Assembly (NCBI GenBank): GCA_050486105.1
Contig: JBJHCR010000174.1
Coordinates: 1-13,792 of the forward strand
Length of the DNA stretch: 13,792 nt
From: JAEXNA01 sp050486105
GTDB lineage: Bacteria > Vulcanimicrobiota > Xenobia > Xenobiales > JADMJV01
Reading direction: 5' to 3'
The notes under the pieces are model-generated. The model was given only the letters and a program-made list of their open reading frames with translations. It ran no database searches and was not told where the DNA came from. Below are positions 4,955-12,900 of this stretch, one piece after another (within the stretch, counting starts at the first letter, position 1; each line of letters opens with the position of its first letter). The position numbers and the translations under genes were made by a program.

Positions 4955-7780
4955 TCAGGAACTGATGAGTTGGGGCACTTCCGCGGCCGTAACCGGCTTA
5001 CCCAGAAGGTCGCCCTGACCGAATCTACATCCGGCCTGGGTCAGCCAATTTCTCTGCCCCTCAGATTCAATTCCGGTCGCTATTGTGCGTTTACCTAGAT
5101 AGTGGGCTGAAGAAAGAACCGACATTAGGAAACCTGAGGCTTGCTCATCCTCGGGAACACCCGCCAGAAGATGTCTAGAGAGCTTCAAGACCTGAGCTTG
5201 ATCGGACTGCAATCGTCGCAACGAGCACCCGCCGCGCCCATAGCTATCCATGGCCAACAGCACTCCCAGCTCAGACAGCCCGGCCAGATTCTCTTTTATC
5301 CTGGGATAATCATCGGTCGCCGTGTCCTCCCCAACCTCGATCAGGACTCGGTCAGGCTGGCACCCGACTTCTGCTAGGCCGGCAGAAACTGTTCCCACTA
5401 AATCATCTTGTCGCAATTGTCTCTTCACAAGATTGGTGGAGACCAGGACTGCCATCCCACTCTTCTGCCATTCAGCTGCTTGAGCAAACGTCTCTCGGAG
5501 AGCCCAATTACCGATGGAAACGATAGCCTCCGAGCGTTCGGTCAATTCTTGGAAGGCCACCGGGTTCAGAACTCCCATACTGGGATGCTTCCAGCAAATC
5601 TGGCTTTCCACGCCGATCACCTTCAGCGTGCTCAAGTCAATAATGGGCTGAAAGACCAGAGCGAACTCTTCCCTCTCTAGTCCCTCTCTCATCTCCCGAT
5701 CGATGCGCACCCTGGCCTCGTGCTGGGATTGCAAGTCCGTGTGGAAGAAGCAAACACGGTTCCCTCCGAGAGCCTTGGCGTTTTCGAGCGCCTCGGTGGC
5801 GTGCTCGAGCATCTGACGTCCATTCGCAGCATCCTGGGGGAATAGCGAGACACCGACGGAGAATCGGAGCACCGAGTCTTCCTCATCGAGCTGAAATCCA
5901 CGCTGAAGGACCTGATGAATTCTTTGTGCCACAGCTGAAGTCATGCTTGCTGCCATCACGGTGTCGCCGGACACCTGCGAAAGCAAGAGCAGGAACCCGT
6001 CGCCTTCCATTCGTCCGAAAACGTCCGAGCCCCGAACCACAGAGCTGAGGCGTTCTGCTACTTGCCGCAGAACTCTATCAGCAAACTCGTCGCCTCGGTC
6101 TCGTCGGAGATCTGGAAGGTCTTGACAGGAGATAGAGAGAGCTGCCGTGTGCCGCTTGTACCGTACAGCTTGCTGGAGAGCAAAGGTCAAGTAGCGGCTC
6201 ATCAAACTGGCCTCAGGAAGTCCGGTTACCGAGTCTTGGAAAGCTTGAGCGGCAGCTCCAGAACCCTTGAGAGCTTCCGCCCGTTCGCCTCGACCTCCCT
6301 GGAGATTCTCGACACCCTGATTCCGCTGGGCCCGCTCCTCCTCGAGTCTTTCCTCGGCTTCTTGGGCACGCTTGAGAGCCCCCTGAAGTTTCCGTTCAAG
6401 CTTATCGGCTCGCTCGGCTTGCTCCAAAAGGCCTTCCGACTGCTCGAGATTCTTCTCCAGACGACCGACTTCCTTACGAAGTTGCTCGAGCTCCGCCTGG
6501 GCCGACTCTGCAGCTTGAGCCTGGGCTGCCTGTTCAGCCAGTCCTGCGCGAGCTTCTTCCAACTCTTGGGAGCGAGCTTGGACCGATGCCTCCAGGCTAG
6601 CCATCTGCTGAACTGACGTCTCAAGCTCAAGTCCGAGAGCTTCGAGCTCTTCCCGAGCACTTTCATACTTTTCGGTCAATTCTTGGAGCTGATGTTCGAG
6701 CTGTTGGGCGACCTCTCGCTCCCCCTCGGCCTGCTCTTGGACCGTGCGCAGCTCGTCGAGTTCTGCAGCCAGGCGCTCGATCTCAAGTTCTAGCTCGTAG
6801 GCGCGCTCTTCAGCAACTTCAGCTTGCTCTTGAGAAACTTTCATCCGTTCCCGAACATCAGCGAGTTCCGCTTCGAGGCTCTCGACCCGAGCATCGGCAT
6901 CTCGGGCCGACTGAACTGCTTGCTGCAGCTCAATCGCCAAATGATGCTCGGCTCCCTCAGCGTCTTTCTGAAGTTCCTCGACTCGAGTCTCGGCAGCATC
7001 GAGAAGGTTCTCGAGATCGGCCAGTCGGTCCTCAAAGTTGAGGCGCTGCTTCTTCATCGTCTCTTCGAGCTCTTTAACCTTGACCCGAAATTCTTCCAGG
7101 GTGGCTTCTCGAGTAGACAGCGTTTGGGCCAGCGATTGCTCTTGAGCCAAACGCTCGAGAAGTTCTTCGATCTGACGATCCCGATCGTTGAGTTGAGAGC
7201 GAACTTCCTCGACTCGATTTTCAGCTTCCGCCGCTCTGGCCGCAGCTTGCTGTAATTGGTCCGTTGTTTCGGCCAATTGTCTCTGGAACTCGCTGACCTG
7301 AGTCTGGGAGGCCTCAGATTCGGATTCTTCAGGTGGAGTGCCGATCTCTGAAGCAGAGGACTTCAACTGCTCTAAGGCCGATTCGGCCTGCCTGGCCCGT
7401 TCGAGAGCTGCCTCGAGTTTCCACTCCAGATGAAAGGCGCCACTGCTTTTAAGCGACTTGAGTATCAGGACTGTGGCGTCCGCTCCGTTCCACTTTGCGG
7501 ACTTGACCAGCATTTCGACATCGAAGTCGCGCATGGTGCCTTCTTCGATGGGGTGGGGAAACTCTTGCCCCAGCAGCGCCTTGGGCTTAATCTTGATCAG
7601 CCGGGCCGCGGGTTTGTTGGTAAGCAAAACGCGTCGCTCCTGATCGAGCAGAAGCACACCATCGGGGAGTTGCTCTATAACGCTAACGAGTTCCATCATT
7701 TCGGCCGTAAGGGCTTCCTGCGACATGGCGGATTTCTTCCTCGATGAGGCGAACAGAACCTGCTCTGGGTGATAAAGCAT
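4955..7780 (-). CDS. PAS, long coiled coil, degenerate GGDEF and degenerate EAL protein
   Basis: This 941-residue protein has no signal peptide or membrane span. Order: PAS-like domain (~27-95, VIEQLPDGVLLLDQERRVLLTN); a very long Glu/Gln/Ala-rich coiled coil (~118-510); GGDEF-like domain (~517-675); EAL-like domain (~690-941). GGDEF makes, and EAL degrades, cyclic di-GMP, but both signatures are altered. GGDEF reads EGDGF (592-596). In EAL, E725-S-Q replaces E-A-L, DD is D845-S846, and the AEGVE glutamate is T902. An RxxD inhibitory site (R583-D586) at the canonical five-residue spacing is intact. The protein is therefore more likely a c-di-GMP-binding or dimerising scaffold than an enzyme. 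ATG 7780 has a close AGG-type site; ATG 7726 (residue 19), with GAGGA upstream, would keep all domains and is equally plausible. It is divergent from the SAHH-like gene, with 40 bp between. Confidence 0.88.
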   Translation of the reverse strand: MLYHPEQVLFASSRKKSAMSQEALTAEMMELVSVIEQLPDGVLLLDQERRVLLTNKPAARLIKIKPKALLGQEFPHPIEEGTMRDFDVEMLVKSAKWNGADATVLILKSLKSSGAFHLEWKLEAALERARQAESALEQLKSSASEIGTPPEESESEASQTQVSEFQRQLAETTDQLQQAAARAAEAENRVEEVRSQLNDRDRQIEELLERLAQEQSLAQTLSTREATLEEFRVKVKELEETMKKQRLNFEDRLADLENLLDAAETRVEELQKDAEGAEHHLAIELQQAVQSARDADARVESLEAELADVRERMKVSQEQAEVAEERAYELELEIERLAAELDELRTVQEQAEGEREVAQQLEHQLQELTEKYESAREELEALGLELETSVQQMASLEASVQARSQELEEARAGLAEQAAQAQAAESAQAELEQLRKEVGRLEKNLEQSEGLLEQAERADKLERKLQGALKRAQEAEERLEEERAQRNQGVENLQGGRGERAEALKGSGAAAQAFQDSVTGLPEASLMSRYLTFALQQAVRYKRHTAALSISCQDLPDLRRDRGDEFADRVLRQVAERLSSVVRGSDVFGRMEGDGFLLLLSQVSGDTVMAASMTSAVAQRIHQVLQRGFQLDEEDSVLRFSVGVSLFPQDAANGRQMLEHATEALENAKALGGNRVCFFHTDLQSQHEARVRIDREMREGLEREEFALVFQPIIDLSTLKVIGVESQICWKHPSMGVLNPVAFQELTERSEAIVSIGNWALRETFAQAAEWQKSGMAVLVSTNLVKRQLRQDDLVGTVSAGLAEVGCQPDRVLIEVGEDTATDDYPRIKENLAGLSELGVLLAMDSYGRGGCSLRRLQSDQAQVLKLSRHLLAGVPEDEQASGFLMSVLSSAHYLGKRTIATGIESEGQRNWLTQAGCRFGQGDLLGKPVTAAEVPQLISS

Positions 7781-7820
7781 TCACCTACCCACTCGATGCG
7801 CAGGACGAGGGTTCCGGTTC

Positions 7821-8966
7821 TTGGAAACGGTATGCATGAACGACTCCTCGTGGCTGGCCATGCTGGCCTGGATTAAAAGGCACAGCCACCTGACCCGCAG
7901 AGCCCTCCAACAGTTGCCCGAGAATCGAGCCCATCGCTTGGTGGTGTGCTTTCATCTGGATGCCAAGATGGTTCCCGTTATAGAAGGTCTGGCTCGTTGC
8001 CTAGACCTCACCGTCTTGCCCTGCAATCCTTTGACCGCCGATCCCGAAGCCATCATCTATTTGAAGAACCTTCCCCTGACCCTGGCAAAATGGGACAGCA
8101 GGCTTTCCGAGCTGTCCTCGATCTCCAAAGGAGAACCATTCTGGCTCTGCGACCTTGGAGGTGAGAGAATCCTGGAGGCCCTCAAGGACAAACTGTCCTT
8201 GCAGGGAGCCCTCGAGGGGACCACCACCGGGATCAGAAAGCTGCGTCACCACTTCAGCTCCTGTGCTCCCCCCGTCCCCCTGGTGGATTGGAACCAAAAC
8301 CTACTTAAAGAAAGCATCCACAACGAAAAAATGGTCGGCTTCAGCCTGTGGCAAACCTTCACCGAAGTAACCAGAATGTCTCTACACGCCAAGAAAGTTG
8401 GAGTGCTGGGGTTCGGTCCGGTGGGGCGGGGTATCGCTCGAACAGCCCGAGATCTCGGAGGTCAAGTTTCCATTTTCGATCGCCTACCCCAACTAGAGTG
8501 GCTGGCCCGGTTTGAGAGCTTTGCCACTCCCGGGAGGACAAGCCTAATGGAAAGTTCGCAGGTCCTGGTAACCGCCACGGGAGCGAGGGATGTCATCGAG
8601 AGCAACGACCTCAACCACTTCAAACCTGGAGTCTTTCTCCTAAATGCCGGCCATCACCACGAAGAGATATGTGAAGAACTCCGTCGAGGGCTTCCCAGAA
8701 CTCGAGTTCTGGACCATATCGAAGAAGTTTGGATTCCCAACTCAAACCAGAGCTTCTACCTGCTGTCCCGAGGTGAGGTCTTCAATCTCAGTGCCGGCTT
8801 TGGAGATACCATCAATGCGTTCGACCTCACGGCTGCCCAACTGGTGGAAGCGGTGCGCTACCTCCTGAGCGAGCAAGCCGAACAACCCGGTTGGTTGAAT
8901 GTGCCTGAAAATTTCAGTCAAACCCTCTGGGAGCAATCCTACGACTCTGGCTGTTCAGGCGGCTGA
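7821..8966 (+). CDS. S-adenosylhomocysteine hydrolase family protein with altered active site
   Basis: The 381 residues follow the SAHH fold. They show a substrate-domain pattern (CNPLTADPEAIIYL; EGTTTGIRKL at 132-141 for the family's EETTTG), the K-x4-N segment (K163...N168), a Rossmann NAD site GFGPVG at 197-202 with acidic D220, TATG at 251-254, NAGHHHEEI for NIGHFDVEI (H278 kept), and NLSAGFGDTINAFD near the end. Several positions that contact adenosine in true SAHH appear changed: DDGGD reads D111-L-G-G-E, the second glutamate of EETTT is G133, and the aspartate before the conserved asparagine is H167. The C-terminal lysine/tyrosine tail is not recognisable, and the protein is shorter than the usual 430 or more residues. 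I read it as a paralogue that binds NAD but may use another substrate. The TTG at 7821 has GAGGG (7807-7811) nine bases upstream; ATG 7836 is the alternative. It ends 28 bp inside the convergent gene. Confidence 0.8.
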   Translation: METVCMNDSSWLAMLAWIKRHSHLTRRALQQLPENRAHRLVVCFHLDAKMVPVIEGLARCLDLTVLPCNPLTADPEAIIYLKNLPLTLAKWDSRLSELSSISKGEPFWLCDLGGERILEALKDKLSLQGALEGTTTGIRKLRHHFSSCAPPVPLVDWNQNLLKESIHNEKMVGFSLWQTFTEVTRMSLHAKKVGVLGFGPVGRGIARTARDLGGQVSIFDRLPQLEWLARFESFATPGRTSLMESSQVLVTATGARDVIESNDLNHFKPGVFLLNAGHHHEEICEELRRGLPRTRVLDHIEEVWIPNSNQSFYLLSRGEVFNLSAGFGDTINAFDLTAAQLVEAVRYLLSEQAEQPGWLNVPENFSQTLWEQSYDSGCSGG

Positions 8967-9604
8967 GACTCATTTTCTTGGAGTCTCTTCTCATAAGCTT
9001 TGGTTGCCTCGTGAAACTGAGCCAGCAGATCCTCCATACTGATGGGGTTCGAAGTGCTCTGAATCGCTTGAGTTCCGAGCTGAACTTGGTCGGCTCCCGG
9101 GCCTCCGATACCAGCCGGAACCTCCGAAGAAGTTCGCTGAAAATGCTCCAAACCCGGAGTTTGAGGCTGAAGGGTTCCTAGGGCCACGGACTCGAGTGAA
9201 GGGGTCTCCGGGGGTGCACTAGGGCGAACCGACTCCAGACTTACGCCCTCGGAGTCTCCCGCCATCCCGTCGGTGTTGGAGTTAGAGATGGGAATCTGCT
9301 CTTCTGTCTTGACCTTGGGTTCCCCGGCTAGAGAATTCTGAGGGACCGTTTCCTCAGCCTTGGGAGCAGATTCAGGCGCAGGCTGGGGAGCTCTAGGCCC
9401 CTGAATCGGAATAACCACCGGATCTGTGGATTCTGAGCCTGGAGGGGGGGGACGAAGTTCGTCGACCTCATCGGTTTTCTCGATCCAGAACTTGGACGAG
9501 AGATCGTTTTCGCTGTAGCGCTGGTTGAGGTACGAGTCCAAGTCGCAAACCCCAGTAGCGACATCGAACATGTCGTACTGCTTTTCTCGCTTCATGGCAG
9601 CCAT
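8939..9604 (-). CDS. Proline/glutamate-rich, mostly disordered protein
   Basis: This 221-residue protein has no signal peptide or membrane segment. The first ~50 residues are the most ordered (QYDMFDVATGVCDLDSYLNQRYSEND...KFWIEKTDE). Residues ~52-185 are low-complexity, rich in Pro, Glu, Ser and Gln. The last ~30 form a likely amphipathic helix (MEDLLAQFHEATKAYEKRL). The layout of a short domain, a long flexible linker and a short terminal helix echoes the C-terminal half of the neighbouring VIT/VWA protein on the same strand, so they may act together; this is inferred from composition and position. AAGG five bases before ATG 9604 supports the start. It overlaps the convergent SAHH-like gene by 28 bp. 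Elements C and D separate it from the VIT/VWA gene. No known family is recognised. Confidence 0.7.
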   Translation of the reverse strand: MAAMKREKQYDMFDVATGVCDLDSYLNQRYSENDLSSKFWIEKTDEVDELRPPPPGSESTDPVVIPIQGPRAPQPAPESAPKAEETVPQNSLAGEPKVKTEEQIPISNSNTDGMAGDSEGVSLESVRPSAPPETPSLESVALGTLQPQTPGLEHFQRTSSEVPAGIGGPGADQVQLGTQAIQSTSNPISMEDLLAQFHEATKAYEKRLQENESQPPEQPES

Positions 9605-9655
9605 AGAGACCTTTTCCGTATCGAAGGCTGCGCTCCTTGGAGAACTTGAACTTGT

Positions 9656-9821
9656 CTAGGGTCTGTTGACATTCAACCTTCTATCGCTACACTCGCGGAT
9701 TTCCGCGCTCCGGCAGCAAAATTTCTCTTAAGTACGCCCGGTACTAGGCGATAAATTCTACTACCGGAGCACAAAAATCTTCTTCGTGTAGCTCGGAACG
9801 CCGAATGTCAACAGACCCTAG
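9656..9821. mobile_element. Hairpin element C (MITE-like), CTAG-flanked
   Basis: A 19-bp perfect inverted repeat, CTAGGGTCTGTTGACATTC (9656-9674) and its complement (9803-9821), includes the flanking CTAG on each side. The arms remain partly complementary inward; for example GCTACAC pairs with GTGTAGC and GCTCCGG with CCGGAGC. At the tip AGTAC (9731-9735) and GTACT (9741-9745) enclose GCCCG. The tip matches elements A and B in 19 of 24 bases (CTTAAGTA...TACTAG..CG) although the outer ends are unrelated. There is no coding capacity. It lies 51 bases upstream of the start of the 8939-9604 gene. Its right-hand CTAG is also the left boundary of element D. Confidence 0.8.
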
Positions 9822-9985
9822 GAGGCTGGCCGGAAACCCCCTTGACAATGAAATTGTTCCTACTTGCAGTAAGGTGCAGTGCTCCGAAGCCCGTAATACC
9901 GAGTTGTATTTCGAATGAGGAGCGCTGTGCATGACTGTGAGTAGGGGCGATTTCAGTTTGAGAGGGTTTCCGGCCAGCCTCCTAG
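9818..9985. mobile_element. Hairpin element D (MITE-like), CTAG-flanked, abutting a stop codon
   Basis: A 22-bp perfect inverted repeat at 9818-9839 and 9964-9985 begins CTAG on each side, continuing GAGGCTGGCCGGAAACCC. Further in, 9860-9885 pairs with 9919-9944 at 24 of 26 positions on the plus strand, five of them as G-U wobbles. The tip is AATAC (9895-9899) with GTATT (9906-9910). The whole element folds into one long hairpin. It lacks the CTTAAGTA/TACTAG core of A, B and C. On the minus strand it starts directly after the TGA of the VIT/VWA gene (9988-9986) with no base between. It shares CTAG 9818-9821 with element C. Confidence 0.8.
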
Positions 9986-12900
9986 TCAAAAAAGTTTAGC
10001 AAAGCGGCTGAGCCAAAAGGCTAACTTCTTCTTAGCTTCGCCTAAGTCTTGTTGCAGCAGCCCTCGGCTTTGATATCCCAAGGCGTAGGCTCTAACCAAC
10101 AACTCTGAGCGTGGAGCCACTTCTGCCAGCTTTCCCAAGACTCCATCAGTCAACTTGGTCAGTATTGCCAAGTCATTGGTCTTACCCAGAGCTACGTGGA
10201 GTTGTTTCATTTCGGCCATCAACGCCTTGCGAACCACAGGATCGGCTTTCAGAGCCTCCCGGGCCTGAACTTCTGGAGGACCCTGTCGAGATCGCGGGTC
10301 CACCTTGGCGGCCAAGTCCCTGGGGCTGGGCAAGGCCGGAGGGCTGGACTCAACCGGTACTGGCGATGGCTGCTGTGGTGGCGCGCTCTGAACCTCGGCA
10401 ACCTGGCTGCGGCTCTGCGATTCAGGACTGACCGCAGCCGTCGACTGGGTGGAAGGAGGGACGAAGCCACCACTCGACTCAGGCTCCCTCGTTCGCAAGG
10501 AAACCGGTCGCGATTGCGGTTCAGCAACCATCTCCACTGGGGGGACGGAGCCAATGACCGGAGGGCCACCTTGAGCTCGAGAAGAGACACGAGAGGACGC
10601 TGCCGACATTTGAGGCTCCTCTTGCTCTTGCACCTCCTCTTCTTCTGGCTCCTCATCTAAGGCCTTGGTAGAGAGTATAGGGCGAGAGGGGTAGGCTATG
10701 GTAGCTTCCGAAGAGGCCGACCCCACACTCTTTCCCTGCCTAGGAGAGAGTTCGTCCGAACCGGAATCCTCGATATCGTGGTCCAAGCTATCCACCGGAG
10801 CACTCGCTCGGATCACTGGCCGAAAGGTCTCCGTCCCCGCAGCAGGTGAAGGACTTTGATCGGAAACCGGACTCGGGGAAGGCGTAGGCGACGGGGCCTC
10901 TATTTCCGCTGGAGCGGGTGGCTCGACGCTCTCTGACGAGATCTCCTCGGCTTCTCGGCTCGGCGGAACGTCTTGAGCCTGGTGCCTCAATGGAGGAGGC
11001 TGCTCTTCCGCTTTCGGAGGCTCGCGGTACTGGTTTATCTCGCTCTCTAGTGACGGTTCGCCAATGGGGGAACGCAAAGTGGCCCTAGGCTCGTCCGCTC
11101 CATCTTTGCTCATCTTGAGCATGGGTTTGGAGAAAAGACCCTCCTTAACCCCGGCGGAAAGCTTGTTTTCATGGCCCAGTTTTGAACCAAAAATGGCTGG
11201 CGCTTTCTTGCTTCCGAGGGTCTCCTTCATGCGCAGCCCTCGACCCGCAATCTTCTGGTTTCGTCCGCCCTTCAACCCCTTGTGAGACTTCTGCTCTTCG
11301 AGCAGTTCACTGGCAGGCTTATTGCTGGTACTGGCTCTTTCGATAGCCTTGATCCAGCGCCACGGCTCAAAGGAGGGCCCGAAGCGTGGCTCCCCTCCTC
11401 TATTGGTTTGCACGACCAAAGCGGTGAAAGAGTTGCCTAGGCCATATTCTTCTGAGAGATTCTGAACGATGCTCTTTAGAGCATTTCGCTCAGAGCGCTC
11501 AAGCATGCGTGCCTCGTCGTCGAGCTCTTGAGCCTTGACCTGGGCCCATACCGCAGGCAAGAATTTATGAAAGACCGGCTTGATCGGCACAACTTCGCTC
11601 CAAGCGCCACCCCCGGCGACCTTTCCTCCGGCCTCAACCCCACCTTGTCCGGTGTGGAGACCAAGGATGTTGATGGGGCGATAGGCGGAAAGTCCACAAG
11701 GGTACTTGGGAGTCAAACTGTCTCCCTGAAAACCCAAGCCCCGGTCCTGGAGGCCAACCACTTCTAAGACGGACTGACGGGTCTCTTCGACAATCCGCTC
11801 TGCAACCCGAGAGATGGAGTCTTCGGTCAAGGCACGGAAAGCTTTGCCTCCAGTGAGCTTTGAGGCAGCCCGGGCAAAGTGGGTGTCTGCCTTTCGGCCT
11901 AGCAAAACGGGAACCAATCTGAGATTTTCCCTGGCACCTTGAAGAATCCTATAGAGCTCGGGTTCGTTTCCAAGGCGTCCGGCAGCCAAGATGACCACCG
12001 AGAGTACGCTGTCCGGTTGTCGCGGCAAGGTGACCACTCGCCCTAGGAGAGCCTTCAGATCGGCCACTCCCGTGAAATCGAATTCCTTCAGCCAACCGAG
12101 AGCTTCTGAAGCCAAGACCGGCTCTACAAAGTCTCCGTTCTTGAATCCGCCAACATCACGGTTGAAGGCGACCAAGGCGAATCGGTCTCGTTCACTGAGG
12201 CTTTTGAGAACCTGCTCGATACAAGAGTGAACCCTCTCTACTCCGACCCGCTTCATCTCTTCAGAGCCATCGATCAAGAAGACAATTCTGCGAGGAAAAC
12301 TTGGTTCGGCGGTGACCGGCGGGAGAAAATTCAGGAGAAAGTGTCTCCCCTGACTGCGGAGCCAAGCCTTAGGCTGATTTCCCTTCCAAAGCTGATAGTC
12401 GAAAACAAAATCCCTGGCCTCGAGGGTCTTCTTTCGGTCCAACTCCACAGCGATGTCCCCATCGGGTGTTCGGGCAATAGAGCAAGGCTGAGAAGTCACC
12501 AAACGTCCCGGATCCAAGTCGGAAGCCTCCAGTTGGAGGGATACGGCAACTTGAGCTCCTCGTTCGAGACCGTTTGCTAAGGTGGTGTACTCTGCGTCCT
12601 CTTCTTTGAGTGAGGTCAGAGATTGCGAAACCAAAAGCGGCAAGCGGAAGGAAAAGCCAACTCCCTCTTCGCTGGACTCTGAAACAAAACAGGCGAAGAG
12701 AATTTGGAAGCTGATCTCGCTCCCTGGAGGCACCATACCCAGAGAGATCGCCATGATTCGCTCGGTCTCAGTCTGAAAAAGGGTCGCCAAGGGGAGCGGC
12801 AAAATGTCCCTTACATCGTCACCGTCGTCATCATGGGGAGCCGCGCAAACCTTCGATTCGAGAACCACCTCTCCGACCTTGCCCCGGACCTTCAAGGGAA

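Noticed and set aside
6062..6616. 184-codon plus-strand leucine/serine-rich frame
   Set aside because: It is the complement of the Glu/Gln-rich coiled coil of the GGDEF/EAL protein, whose codons read as Leu/Ser on the other strand.
4955..7780. Active diguanylate cyclase or phosphodiesterase
   Set aside because: Both catalytic signatures are altered (EGDGF; E-S-Q, DS and T902), so activity is not supported.
7821..8966. Canonical adenosylhomocysteinase (ahcY)
   Set aside because: Fold motifs fit, but several substrate-contact positions and the C-terminal tail do not, so the symbol is withheld.
2307..9985. CRISPR array or rho-independent terminators to explain the repeats
   Set aside because: The repeats are inverted pairs without short spacers in series, and no T-tract follows the stems.
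10111..10660. Plus-strand frames opposite the VIT/VWA C-terminal region
   Set aside because: They arise from biased codons in the Pro/Ser/Glu-rich region; no recognisable protein.
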